The notes under the pieces were generated by a model. It was not told where the DNA came from. It saw only the letters and a program-made list of their open reading frames with translations, and searched no databases. A program made the position numbers and the translations under genes. Shown here piece by piece: positions 14,277 through 21,718 of a DNA stretch of 22,777 nucleotides. Origin of the DNA: an uncultured Oscillibacter sp. (lineage in GTDB: Bacteria > Bacillota > Clostridia > Oscillospirales > Oscillospiraceae). The stretch covers positions 1 through 22,777 of the forward strand of contig CAJTZK010000021.1 in NCBI GenBank assembly GCA_910583785.1. The letters are read 5' to 3'. Every line of letters starts with the position of its first letter. Position 1 is the first letter of the stretch.

Positions 14277-15129
14277 AGCCTATCCGCTCCAGGGGCTTGA
14301 CAAGGATGAGGAATTGCTGACCTTCTCCGGCTACGCCGAGGAACAGGCTTGCATCGGTCACCTGCGGGGAGATTTTGCCCAGGGAACGGAGTTCTGGACC
14401 ACATGGTGGGTCCACCAGGAGGAACTGGTGGACCAGGATTTCAAGGATGAGCTGGACAGCGTGGTCAATGCTCTGCGGAAGAACGGGCCCCTCAAAAACC
14501 TCAGCGCCATGCAGAGCTTCTGCTGGAAGCATAAGCAGGCCCAAATGAGCCCTGAATCCGGCAAAGATTATTACGGCTTCCGGGTGGATACCCCTAAGCG
14601 CCGCTACTATCTGCGCTTCCTGCCCCTGCGGGGAAATTACAACTTTTACATTTACTGCTATCAAACAGACAAGCTGGAGAGGGCGGCAGAGCTGCCGCCC
14701 AGGGAAGAAAGAATGAGCAAACAAACGATTAAGGTCCTTGTGGTTGAGCCGATGAAGCCCTGCGAGGAGCGGGAGGTCCCCCATGATTACAAGTCCTTGC
14801 AGGGAATCGTCGGCGGGAAAATTGAAATGGCTTCTCCTTTTACGGAGTCTGTCGCCATTATCTGCAACGCCGAGGGCAAAAACCTGAATTTGCCTCCCAA
14901 CCGTCTCCTCTGCGACTGCTATGGCGATCCGCATGACGTTCTCTGCGGGACCTTTCTAATTGCCGGAGTGGGCGGCGAAAATTTCATTTCCCTGACCGAT
15001 TTCCAGCTTCGTTCTTACAAAGAGATGTTTGATCATCCCCATCTGCTTGCCATTCCGTTGGAAGTGCCTGATTCCCCCGAAAAACCCACAGAACAAAAAA
15101 AGAAAAGAGGAAAGACCCATGAGAGATAA
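14266..15129 (+). CDS. Unknown N-terminal domain joined to a DUF3846 domain
   Basis: A 287-residue frame starting at ATG 14266 (11-base overlap with the previous gene, RBS AAGGAGG). Residues 1-~145 are an unrecognised domain rich in aromatic residues (TEFWTTWWVHQEEL, YYLRFLPLRGNYNFYIYCYQ). From residue 150 the sequence is a DUF3846 domain: TIKVLVVEPMKPCEEREV, LQGIVGGKIEM, VAIICNAEGKNLNLPPNR, CGTFLIAGV and FISLTDFQL. DUF3846 is common on phages and conjugative elements and is of unknown activity. The internal ATG 14713 has its own RBS (AGGGAAGAAAG), and one base fewer there would give REER-stop overlapping ATGA. The single frame may therefore be two genes fused by a one-base insertion. Ends RGKTHER, overlapping metK. 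Confidence 0.78.
   Translation: MSAEAYPLQGLDKDEELLTFSGYAEEQACIGHLRGDFAQGTEFWTTWWVHQEELVDQDFKDELDSVVNALRKNGPLKNLSAMQSFCWKHKQAQMSPESGKDYYGFRVDTPKRRYYLRFLPLRGNYNFYIYCYQTDKLERAAELPPREERMSKQTIKVLVVEPMKPCEEREVPHDYKSLQGIVGGKIEMASPFTESVAIICNAEGKNLNLPPNRLLCDCYGDPHDVLCGTFLIAGVGGENFISLTDFQLRSYKEMFDHPHLLAIPLEVPDSPEKPTEQKKKRGKTHER
14702..14715 (+). promoter_or_regulatory. Internal RBS and ATG at the DUF3846 junction
   Basis: GGGAAGAAAG stands directly before the ATG at 14713, in frame with the upstream domain. Deleting one A at 14712-14713 restores an AGA-TGA stop overlapping the ATG, the standard junction of this operon. Confidence 0.5.
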
Positions 15130-16252
15130 GTACATCCTGACCGCCGAGTCGGTCATCGAAGGCCACCCGGACAAGCTCTGCGATGCCATCGCTGACCGCG
15201 TTCTGGACGCTTGTTTGAAACACGACCCCACCGCCCGCGTCGCCTGTGAGGCAATGGCCACGGCAGGAAAGATCATCGTGGCCGGGGAGATCACCGCCCG
15301 GCAGCTGCCGGACATCCCCGCCATCGTCTGCCGGACGGTGCGGGAAACCGGCTATTCCTGCGATTACGAGGTGGAGGTTATCACCCACGATCAGAGCGGC
15401 GACATCGCCGGGGCCGTTGCCCAGGACGTACAGATGGGAGCCGGCGACCAGGGCATCATGTACGGCTTCGCCTGTTCGGAGACGCCCCAGCTCCTCCCCC
15501 TGCCCGTGGTCCTGGCCCACCGGCTGACGCTGATGCTCACCAATGCCCGCAAGCTGGGGACCATCCAGGGCCTCGGCCCGGACGGCAAGGCCCAGGTGTC
15601 CGTGGAATATCACAAAGGCAAGCCCGCCCGGATCGCCGCCGTGGTCCTCTCCTGCCAGCACGACGAGGAAAAGGACCCGGAGGAGCTGCGGAAGGAACTC
15701 ACCCGCTCCGTGATCGTCCCCGCCCTGCGGGAGCTCTACCCCGACCATGAGACGGAGGTCCTCATCAATCCCTCCGGGCGTTTCGTCCTGGGCGGCTTTG
15801 AGGCGGACACGGGCCTGACGGGCCGGAAGCTGATGGTGGACACCTACGGCGGCCTCGTCCCCCATGGAGGTGGGGCGCTGTCCGGGAAGGACGCCAGCAA
15901 GGTGGACCGGAGCGGGACCTATATGGCCCGGTATATCGCCAAGAACATCGTCGCCGCCGGTCTGGCGGAACGCTGCACCGTTGGCCTCGCCTACGCCATC
16001 GGCAGGGCGGAGCCGGTAGCCGTGGACATGGACCTCCATGAAACCGGGCAATACCCGGAGGCGGTTCTGGAACAGGCGGTCCGGCAGGTGTTCGACCTGA
16101 CTCCCGGCGGTATCATCCGGGCCCTCGGCCTGAATCAGCCTATTTTCGCTTCGTTCTGCAATTACGGGCATTTCACCCACCAGGACGCGCCCTGGGAGCA
16201 GACGGACCGGGCCGCCGCCCTGGCGGAAGCCTGTGAAAGGGAGGCGCGATGA
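15119..16252 (+). CDS. metK: S-adenosylmethionine synthetase (methionine adenosyltransferase)
   Basis: A 377-residue MetK. EGHPDK (residues 14-19) is the methionine/ATP-binding loop, GAGDQGIMYGFA (~106-117) is the family signature 1, and GGGALSGKDASKVDRSGTYMA (~250-270) is the phosphate-binding P-loop signature 2. It makes SAM from ATP and methionine. Slightly shorter than typical chromosomal MetK (~395 residues), but all catalytic blocks are present. Its location on a mobile element between two SAM-dependent DNA methyltransferases suggests it feeds them or spares the host pool. ATG 15119 overlaps the previous gene and has AAAAGAGGAAAG upstream. Ends REAR, overlapping the next ATG (ATGA). Confidence 0.96.
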   Translation: MRDKYILTAESVIEGHPDKLCDAIADRVLDACLKHDPTARVACEAMATAGKIIVAGEITARQLPDIPAIVCRTVRETGYSCDYEVEVITHDQSGDIAGAVAQDVQMGAGDQGIMYGFACSETPQLLPLPVVLAHRLTLMLTNARKLGTIQGLGPDGKAQVSVEYHKGKPARIAAVVLSCQHDEEKDPEELRKELTRSVIVPALRELYPDHETEVLINPSGRFVLGGFEADTGLTGRKLMVDTYGGLVPHGGGALSGKDASKVDRSGTYMARYIAKNIVAAGLAERCTVGLAYAIGRAEPVAVDMDLHETGQYPEAVLEQAVRQVFDLTPGGIIRALGLNQPIFASFCNYGHFTHQDAPWEQTDRAAALAEACEREAR

Positions 16253-16818
16253 ACGGCGATACCCCTGTCAATGTATTTGGTGTTCTGGCTTTCCCGAACG
16301 AGGCGGACGGCGGGCTGGTCCGCTTCATCGACAGCGATTACAACACCCTGTTCCATGTACCGGACGGCGAGAACATCATCCTCACCACCTTCGGTGATGA
16401 CCGGAGAATCCTCCCCTGCCGGTACATTGACGCCACCCACGCCCGGATCGGCGGTGAAACCTTCCACATCTGCCAGTTCGCTGAGATCCAGGAGCGGAAT
16501 GGGGCTGTTTATGCTCCCGAGCATCCCAAAGAGGGCGACGTCTGCGACACATACACCATCTACCAGATCAAGGACATCAGAGCGGCGCCCTATGCCTTCA
16601 TGCCCTACGCGCAGGCGAAAGTCAAACTGCGGATGTCCCATTACCAGCGGGTCTACCGGGGCACGCTGGCTTCCAAGGTCACTTTGGATGATTTATACCT
16701 CAAGCACAATCAGGACAATCGTCCCTTCGCCCGGCAGATACGGTCCTTTCATATTTCCCGCTCCGGGGTTCTAGACCGGATGTGGTTTTTAGCCTATACG
16801 TTGTGCAATGGTGGCTAG
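16249..16818 (+). CDS. YodL-like domain protein, probably truncated at the C-terminus
   Basis: A 189-residue frame. Residues 1-~85 form a beta-rich domain (GLVRFIDSDYNTLFHVPDGENIILTTF, FHICQFAEIQERNG). From ~100 the sequence resembles the YodL domain found in polyvalent and antirestriction-type proteins of mobile elements: YTIYQIKD, SHYQRVYRGTL, LDDLYLKHNQD, then RSFHISRSGVLD in the place of the conserved (H)SLSVSDVV strand. That strand is normally followed by a tyrosine-rich YYVDxxGF segment, which is missing; instead the frame runs into the opposite-strand TIR gene and ends RMWFLAYTLCNGG, overlapping it by 30 bases. I infer that the insertion of the TIR segment cut off the C-terminus. ATG overlaps the metK stop (ATGA). 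Confidence 0.75.
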   Translation: MNGDTPVNVFGVLAFPNEADGGLVRFIDSDYNTLFHVPDGENIILTTFGDDRRILPCRYIDATHARIGGETFHICQFAEIQERNGAVYAPEHPKEGDVCDTYTIYQIKDIRAAPYAFMPYAQAKVKLRMSHYQRVYRGTLASKVTLDDLYLKHNQDNRPFARQIRSFHISRSGVLDRMWFLAYTLCNGG

Positions 16819-17685
16819 AATCTCATTACACTCACGTTTTGCGAAGTTATACGAGTTTTTCAGCTTGCCATTGGCATCCACACTGAAAAGGCAGGACAGA
16901 GGCCCCTTCTTTTTCGCAGCGTCTTTCGTAATCTCCTCATCAAAGTGGGTATAAAAATACTGGAAGTTTTTCCACCAGCGGAAAAATTCATCTAACTTCC
17001 CAAGAATCGCTCTGTTTAAAATAAAGTCATAGGTGTCTTTCAGCCTCTCAAGCGCCTTCACCTTTTTCCACATCTCATCCTCTGAACCACTGGGATCCTC
17101 CATCCCATTACCCGTCCGCTTCAATTGAACAAGCCAGGTTTTAATATCCAGCAATTCGCTGTAGATCCGTTCCAGAGCCCGCCGCTCCTCCGCACCAGGA
17201 GGTTCTGAAGCTTGATCTGTTTCCACATCTTCTGTCTCCTCCTGATATTCGCAGCACGGCTCCACCTCCTGTCCGCACAGTGCATCCAGCAATTTTTCGT
17301 ATTCCTGCATACTTCCGTTTCGCAGGTCCGCTCCAAGCTTGCCGTTTGCCCAGACCGGCATGGAAGCATCCCAGTTTCCGTCAAAGAGTACAGGGATAAA
17401 TTTCGTATCGTTATGACTTCTGTACAACTCTCCTGTAATCACATTGGTTTCGTATCCCACACCACCATCTCTTCCATCCGCTTTCAGCTTATAATTCGGC
17501 GTACAGATGAACAAAACCTGATCGCACTTTTGAAGTTCCTCCTCCATAAAGGAGGGAATCCGCCTGCCCAGTTTCAAATCTTGATCCCAGGACACTTTGA
17601 TACCGCTCTTCTTCAAAAGTTTAATCAACTGCGCAACTTTTTCAATGTGTTCATCGGAATCCCAGGAATAAGAAATAAATACCAT
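16789..17685 (-). CDS. TIR/SEFIR-domain protein, candidate defence effector
   Basis: A 298-residue protein on the opposite strand. The start is ATG 17685, 7 bases after GGAGGG; a TTG at 17691 is too close to the RBS. Residues 1-~135 form a TIR/SEFIR domain: MVFISYSWDSDEHIEKV (strand A box), KSGIKVSWDQDLKLGRRIPSFM, CDQVLFICTPNYKLKADG, then GGVGYE with the putative catalytic Glu79, and KFIPVLFDG. Bacterial TIR domains often cleave NAD+ after phage sensing (Thoeris and similar systems), while others are signalling adaptors. The C-terminal ~160 residues are helical and acidic at first, without a recognised sensor or TM segment. No Thoeris ThsA or other partner is adjacent, so it would be a single-gene system if defensive. 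GC is lower than in neighbours and it has its own promoter. Confidence 0.85.
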   Translation of the reverse strand: MVFISYSWDSDEHIEKVAQLIKLLKKSGIKVSWDQDLKLGRRIPSFMEEELQKCDQVLFICTPNYKLKADGRDGGVGYETNVITGELYRSHNDTKFIPVLFDGNWDASMPVWANGKLGADLRNGSMQEYEKLLDALCGQEVEPCCEYQEETEDVETDQASEPPGAEERRALERIYSELLDIKTWLVQLKRTGNGMEDPSGSEDEMWKKVKALERLKDTYDFILNRAILGKLDEFFRWWKNFQYFYTHFDEEITKDAAKKKGPLSCLFSVDANGKLKNSYNFAKRECNEILATIAQRIG

Positions 17686-17732
17686 ATTCAATCCCTCCGC
17701 TCATAAAGCCGTTTGTGTTTGGAATTATTTTC

Positions 17733-17761
17733 ATTTTACCACTTTCAACTATAAATGTCCA
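17733..17761 (-). promoter_or_regulatory. Promoter of the TIR gene
   Basis: Read on the minus strand, TGGACA (17761-17756) and TAAAAT (17738-17733) are separated by exactly 17 bases, a good sigma-70/SigA-type match, about 50 bases upstream of the TIR ATG. This gives the insert its own transcription, opposite to the operon. Confidence 0.65.
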
Positions 17762-17792
17762 GTTTCCTCCTTTTTGTCCACAAAAGAAGGTC

Positions 17793-18440
17793 GTGTCTTT
17801 CCGTTTTCTTGCGAACAATTTCAGCCCGGAGGCGGTGCAGGCCGTATATGACTCCATCTCCTGTGCCACACTCCTGCCCTCCGAAATGGTTGCCGCCGCT
17901 GTGTATATGCAAAGCGGCAGTACGGCGGAACAGATCGCCGCGCTGGCGGATCAGGGCTGCCTGATGTGCTTCCACACACCGGGGTCAGCGGACGAGAACA
18001 GCCCCCTGGCCCTGCTTACGGTCCAGGAGGGTAATAAATCGAAAACCTTCTACACCGTGGACTTCGGCTGCTTCCATCCGGAGATGGCCCTGCTGCGGGC
18101 CAGAAACTTTGCCAGGGAACACGCTGTCCCTGTGATCAATGCTGTCTCGCTGCTGTGGAACGACAAGAAGTCCTGCCCCGCCAAGACGGACGATTCCTCT
18201 CACCGGCTGTTTATAGGCAGCGATCCGGAAATGACCCAGGCGATGACTATGATTTTCAAGACCTGCCCTGCCGTCGCCGCCCACATTACTTTTTGGGCGG
18301 AGGAAAACCGTGTCCAGACAGAATACAACCCCCTCTGGCGGGAGCTGGCGGAGCGGCGGTTTACGGAGGCGTTCCGCCAGGGCAAGCCGCTTCGCCGGAA
18401 AAGGGGCCCCAAAAGACGGGAAAAGCCGAAGGACAGGTAG
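17793..18440 (+). CDS. Hypothetical protein, 215 aa
   Basis: The frame is open from 17715, but sequence resembling a natural N-terminus begins at GTG 17793 (MSFRFLANNFSPEAVQAVYDS), just after AAAAGAAGG. The spacing of 2 bases is short, so the original start region may have been disturbed by the neighbouring insert. The N-terminal half is helical, including LPSEMVAAAVYMQSGSTAEQIAALADQG. The middle has a beta/hydrophobic part (PLALLTVQEGNKSKTFYTVDFGCFHPEMALLRA), and the C-terminus is very basic (GKPLRRKRGPKRREKPKDR), suggesting nucleic-acid contact. No named domain recognised. Confidence 0.72.
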   Translation: MSFRFLANNFSPEAVQAVYDSISCATLLPSEMVAAAVYMQSGSTAEQIAALADQGCLMCFHTPGSADENSPLALLTVQEGNKSKTFYTVDFGCFHPEMALLRARNFAREHAVPVINAVSLLWNDKKSCPAKTDDSSHRLFIGSDPEMTQAMTMIFKTCPAVAAHITFWAEENRVQTEYNPLWRELAERRFTEAFRQGKPLRRKRGPKRREKPKDR

Positions 18441-18523
18441 CCCGCCCCTGTTGATTTTGCCGGGTTTCCGCCTGTTTCTTTGTGGAGTATCGTGATAGCC
18501 TTTTCACCATAAAAATAGTACTG

Positions 18524-18540
18524 TTTGGGGCTGACCCAAA
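18524..18540. repeat. Short hairpin upstream of the beta-helix gene
   Basis: TTTGGG and CCCAAA pair around a five-base loop (GCTGA), inside the only sizeable plus-strand gap of the operon (18441-18569). It could be a weak terminator or a leader structure; a short T-rich stretch follows at 18547-18551. The rest of the gap shows nothing I can name. Confidence 0.35.
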
Positions 18541-18553
18541 GCACAATTTTTAC

Positions 18554-18572
18554 AGAGGAGTTGATGTAAACG
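18554..18572 (+). promoter_or_regulatory. RBS followed by ACG at the start-codon position
   Basis: AGAGGAG (18554-18560) is followed after 9 bases by ACG (18570). The ATG at 18564 is in frame but is followed at once by TAA. No ATG, GTG or TTG occurs in frame from there to GTG 18663, inside conserved sequence. Confidence 0.55.
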
Positions 18573-19196
18573 AGCAGTAAAAAATTTGAGATCACCGATA
18601 TCGCCCACGAAAAATATCCCTTTCTCCACCGCATCCGCGCCCTGCGAGACGTCGGCGTTGAGGTGAGGGCCGGGGATCTGGGCGGTTTTGTGGAGGCGGA
18701 ATGCAACCTCTCCCAGGAGGAGGGCGACGTCTCCTGGATTTTCGGCGACGCCATCGCCGCCGGGTCCGCCTCTGTGGACAAAGATTCCTGCCTGCGTGAC
18801 GGGGCCGTCGCCTGTGACCAGGCGTATGTAACGCAGCGGAGCACGTTGTCCGGCCACGCCAGGGCGGAGGACGCCGCGTACATTCGGGGCGCGGTTCTGT
18901 GCGAGGAGGCCAGGGCCTCCGGCTCCGCCTTGGTCCTTGACGCCAGGGACCGGGGAAAATTTCCGAAGCTCAGCGGCCACTGTACTGTTTACGGCACAGT
19001 GGCGGGAGCCGTAGAGGTTACCGGAACCGCCGTAATCCTCTGGGAAGAAAAAATCCGCAACAGCACACCGGATACGCTGATACTGGATGGGCAAAGCCGC
19101 TCTATTGTCCGGAACCCGGCCAGGGATGAGCTGAAGCCCTCCCGCTCTCCCAAAAAGCAGGAGAAAGCGCCGAAAGGGAAGGAGCTGGAGCGATGA
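18570..19196 (+). CDS. Beta-helix-like (hexapeptide-type repeat) protein, probable ACG start
   Basis: About 208 residues. The coding signal begins at ACG AGC AGT AAA AAA TTT GAG ATC, giving (M)SSKKFEITDIAHEKYPFLHRIRALRDVGVEVRAGDLGGFVEAECNLS in two joined stretches; this matches the opening of a phage/ICE family with L-x-R-I-x-A-L-x-D and GDLGGFVE boxes. After that come repeated short beta turns (AIAAGSASVDKDSCLRDGAVACDQAYV..., AYIRGAVL, TVYGTVAGAVEVTGTAVI), the pattern of a left-handed beta-helix. Members are annotated as putative transferases, but no catalytic residue is evident here. The first standard start, GTG 18663, would remove the first conserved boxes. Ends in a basic tail, APKGKELER, overlapping the next ATG. 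Confidence 0.72.
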   Translation, partial: TSSKKFEITDIAHEKYPFLHRIRALRDVGVEVRAGDLGGFVEAECNLSQEEGDVSWIFGDAIAAGSASVDKDSCLRDGAVACDQAYVTQRSTLSGHARAEDAAYIRGAVLCEEARASGSALVLDARDRGKFPKLSGHCTVYGTVAGAVEVTGTAVILWEEKIRNSTPDTLILDGQSRSIVRNPARDELKPSRSPKKQEKAPKGKELER

Positions 19197-19975
19197 ATTT
19201 CTTTGAAGGAGAACTGCGGAAATTGCTTGGGGACAGCGATGTTATCTCCGACCCCAGCTTCGCGGGCCGGGCCTGTTTGGGAACGCTGGGGAAGGACCTG
19301 CGGGTCCGGCTAGAGTTCGTCACCACCGGGATGGCCGACCACTATAACGCACTGAAAATAAAGGTGCTGAACCGCACAGAGGGTGAGGTGGATACACTGC
19401 TGCTGAGATTCCAGGACGTTTGGGAAAAGAAGCCTGTCCCCGGAAATCCAAATTTCCGCGGCGGCGTATCCCCTCATATTTGGATCTGCGACGGTAAACC
19501 GGAGTGGTACGCCTGGAGGCCCGCCCCCGCAGACCGGGAGCTGCTTCTCCAGCAGGTCCGGCAATACCTGGAGCCCTTCCGGGAGCGGATGCCGGAGCGT
19601 GGTCATGACGGCCCCAAGCTGGTGTATATCTGCGCCCCGCTCCAGGGAGATGTGGCTAACAACATCGAGTTCGCCCGGCAGAAGGCCCAGGAGGTATTCC
19701 AATCCGGCGACATTCCCGTCTGCCCCCACATTACGCTTCCCTCCAACGCCGATCCGGCTTGCTCTGTTCAGGACGAGGCGGCACGGGAGATGGGCCTTCG
19801 CCTGCTGGAGTCCTGCCATCAGATCAACCTCTATGGCTCCACGATCACCGAGGGGATGCGGGCAGAAATTCGCCGTGCTCAGGACCAAGGCATTCCGATC
19901 GTCTTTGGGCAGGAACCGCCTCAGCGTGTCCGGCCCCGCAAACAGATCGTTCGAAAAGGAGGTCATGAGCGATGA
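19193..19975 (+). CDS. Two-domain protein with C-terminal DUF7768/deoxyribosyltransferase-like fold
   Basis: A 260-residue protein. Residues 1-~135 form an unnamed domain (FEGELRKLL, FAGRACLGTLGKDLRVRLEFVT, LKIKVLNRTEGEVDTLLLRFQD, PHIWICDGKPEWYAW). Residues ~142-240 form a Rossmann-like DUF7768/DUF4406 domain related to nucleoside 2-deoxyribosyltransferases: KLVYICAPLQGDVANNIEFARQ, VCPHITLP, EMGLRLLESCHQINLYGSTITEGM, EIRRAQDQGIPIVF. Such domains on phages and ICEs may act on nucleotides or NAD-like ligands. Specific activity unknown. ATG overlaps the previous stop (ATGA), RBS AAAGGAG. The tail RKGGHER carries the next gene's RBS. Confidence 0.8.
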   Translation: MNFFEGELRKLLGDSDVISDPSFAGRACLGTLGKDLRVRLEFVTTGMADHYNALKIKVLNRTEGEVDTLLLRFQDVWEKKPVPGNPNFRGGVSPHIWICDGKPEWYAWRPAPADRELLLQQVRQYLEPFRERMPERGHDGPKLVYICAPLQGDVANNIEFARQKAQEVFQSGDIPVCPHITLPSNADPACSVQDEAAREMGLRLLESCHQINLYGSTITEGMRAEIRRAQDQGIPIVFGQEPPQRVRPRKQIVRKGGHER

Positions 19976-20340
19976 GTCAGGACCAAAACGCAATCCTGCA
20001 ATTGCGGCTGGACCAAAACTACCAGGACTACCTCGCCCAGCTCCGGGAAAAGCCCTTTGAGGAAATCATCCGGCTGGCCCCGGAGATCACCGCCGCCCAG
20101 CAGCTCTGCGACGAGCTGGCGGCTGTGTGCGACGACGACGAGGTGGAATACCTGCTGGGTCTCGACAATCCCCTGGAAGTGGTAAGAGGCTATTGGGAGC
20201 AGGAGATCAGCGGCTATGACCACGGGGAGGAAATGGGCCATATGCTCTGGCATCTCCGCGGCTGCGGCAGGGAGTCTCCGGCAGCCGGTCTTGCTTCCAA
20301 AGCGAAACAGAAAGGAAAGAATACTGCACATGAGCGATAA
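19972..20340 (+). CDS. Small acidic protein, possibly DUF3848-like
   Basis: A 122-residue helical protein. The region LDQNYQDYLAQLREKPFEEIIRLAPEITAAQQLCDEL resembles the start of DUF3848 proteins of mobile elements (NxxxYxxLxxxPxEEII), but the match is from memory and partial. An acidic middle (CDDDEVEYLLGLDNPLEVVRGYWEQE) precedes a basic tail ending KNTAHER. ATG 19972 overlaps the previous stop (ATGA) and is 10 bases after AGGAGG. Confidence 0.65.
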   Translation: MSQDQNAILQLRLDQNYQDYLAQLREKPFEEIIRLAPEITAAQQLCDELAAVCDDDEVEYLLGLDNPLEVVRGYWEQEISGYDHGEEMGHMLWHLRGCGRESPAAGLASKAKQKGKNTAHER

Positions 20341-20926
20341 CATTACAAACATCACCACAGAAGATCTGCAGACAATGAGCGGTAAGGAGGGTCTCATCCT
20401 CCAGGGCTGCGGCGGCCCTTTGCGGGAATGGCTGAACGGCGTCAACGGACTGCTCACCGAAAGCGGTATCCTGCTGGACGGCAGCCGCTTCGAGCGGGCC
20501 TCCGTCTTCCAGCACGACGGCCTGACAAACCTGCTGTTCCCCTTTGAGGGTGTGAAACTGGACATGGGAAAGCTGGCCATGTGGCGGCTCCAGACCCATG
20601 ACCAGTTCGGTGGAACGTGGCTCTCTGACTACGTCCCCAACCGTCTGGAAGGATTTACTCAGGCATATTCCCCGCAAAAGCCGAAGATGGACCTTGCCGG
20701 TATGGATGGCAACATCTACGCCATCCTGGGCAATGCCTCTATGCTGCTGAAGGAAGCCGGGATGCGGGAACAGATCGACGAGATGTTCAAGCGATGTGAA
20801 ACCTCCGGCAGCTATGATGAAGCCCTCAGCATTATCAGCGAGTACGTGGACACTGAGCTGTCCGCGCCTCCCATCGAACCGAAAAAAACTCACAAAAAGA
20901 AAGGAAAATCTGCCCATGAAAGATAA
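20330..20926 (+). CDS. Hypothetical protein, 198 aa
   Basis: Start ATG 20330 (MSDNITNITTEDL) lies in the tail of the previous gene with an 11-base overlap behind AAAGGAAAG; the open frame extends upstream only as overlap. The N-terminal ~115 residues contain LTNLLFPFEGVKLDMGKLAMWRLQ. The C-terminal region (MDLAGMDGNIYAILGNASMLLKEAGMREQIDEMFKRC...SGSYDEALSIISEYV) is a helical motif that I recall as a frequent tail in gut Firmicute ICE proteins; it has no assigned function. Ends in a basic tail KKTHKKKGKSAHER. Confidence 0.7.
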   Translation: MSDNITNITTEDLQTMSGKEGLILQGCGGPLREWLNGVNGLLTESGILLDGSRFERASVFQHDGLTNLLFPFEGVKLDMGKLAMWRLQTHDQFGGTWLSDYVPNRLEGFTQAYSPQKPKMDLAGMDGNIYAILGNASMLLKEAGMREQIDEMFKRCETSGSYDEALSIISEYVDTELSAPPIEPKKTHKKKGKSAHER

Positions 20927-21638
20927 GTGGACCATCATCCAGGGCGACGCCCTGAAGCTGTTGGGAGACTTCGCCCCCGGCACCTTTGACGCTATCATCA
21001 CCGACCCGCCCTACGCCTCCGGAGGCCGGACGCAGAGCGAGAAGAACAAATCCACCGCCAAAAAATACTCCAGTATGGGAGACGCCGCCCCTCCGCCCTT
21101 TGAGGGAGACGCCAAGGACCAGCGGTCCTGGACCCGCTGGGCGGCGGAGTGGCTGGCGGACGCCCGGAAGCTGTGCAAACCCGGCGCGCCGGTGTGTATG
21201 TTCATCGACTGGCGGCAACTCCCCGCCGCTTCCGACGCCCTCCAGTGGGCGGGCTGGATCTGGCGGGGCACCGCTGTCTGGGACAAAGGCAACTCCCGTC
21301 CCCAGAAGGGCCGCTTCCGCCAGCAGGCGGAGTACATCGTCTGGGGCTCCAACGGCGATATGCCCATCAGCCGCCCCGTGCCCTGCCTCCCCGGCGTGTT
21401 CAAATATGGCAATCCCCAGAACCGCATCCACCTGACGGAGAAGCCCCTCCAGCTCATGCGGGACATCGTGAAAATCACCGAGCCGGGCGGGCACATCCTG
21501 GACCCCTTCGCCGGGTCCGGCACCACCGTCCTGGCCGCCGTGCTGGAGGGCTACACCGCCACCGGCATCGAGGTGACGGACGAGTATGCCCGCCTTGCCA
21601 GGGAGCGGATTGAGCGGGAGCTGGCTGAGGCGGCGTGA
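20916..21638 (+). CDS. DNA methyltransferase, N4-cytosine/N6-adenine type (DPPY)
   Basis: A 240-residue amino-methyltransferase. The catalytic motif IV is DPPY (residues 30-33) near the N-terminus, and the SAM-binding motif I, DPFAGSGTT (~195-203), is near the C-terminus, giving the beta-class order. It also has HLTEKPLQLMRDIV (motif X-like) just before motif I. A short target-recognition region lies between. It methylates exocyclic amino groups in a short DNA site; DPPY permits either N6-adenine or N4-cytosine. No restriction enzyme partner is next to it, so it is likely solitary. Start ATG 20916 sits 10 bases inside the previous gene's tail with AAAGGAAAA upstream. Together with the C5 enzyme and metK it makes a SAM-linked group. 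Confidence 0.93.
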   Translation: MKDKWTIIQGDALKLLGDFAPGTFDAIITDPPYASGGRTQSEKNKSTAKKYSSMGDAAPPPFEGDAKDQRSWTRWAAEWLADARKLCKPGAPVCMFIDWRQLPAASDALQWAGWIWRGTAVWDKGNSRPQKGRFRQQAEYIVWGSNGDMPISRPVPCLPGVFKYGNPQNRIHLTEKPLQLMRDIVKITEPGGHILDPFAGSGTTVLAAVLEGYTATGIEVTDEYARLARERIERELAEAA

Positions 21639-21718
21639 ACTGTCTGCCGATTCTTCTGGATATGGCCGGGACATGCTGGTATGATGTGGGCTACCAAATA
21701 AAAGGAGGGATACCGAGC

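Larger units (their letters stand above)
16776..17780. other. Probable foreign insert carrying the TIR gene (edges approximate)
   Basis: Between the last residues that fit the YodL-like domain and the RBS-like AAAAGAAGG of the next plus-strand gene, the DNA is visibly more AT-rich, holds one minus-strand gene with its own promoter, and interrupts an otherwise unbroken plus-strand operon. No inverted terminal repeats, transposase or clear target-site duplication were found, so the insertion mechanism is unknown. Confidence 0.5.

Noticed and set aside
16771..17792. Insertion sequence or transposon ends around the TIR gene
   Set aside because: No transposase, terminal inverted repeats or target-site duplication could be found by eye at either flank.
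18441..18569. Promoter in the gap before the beta-helix gene
   Set aside because: AT-rich stretches exist (18506-18520), but no -35/-10 pair with acceptable spacing was found.
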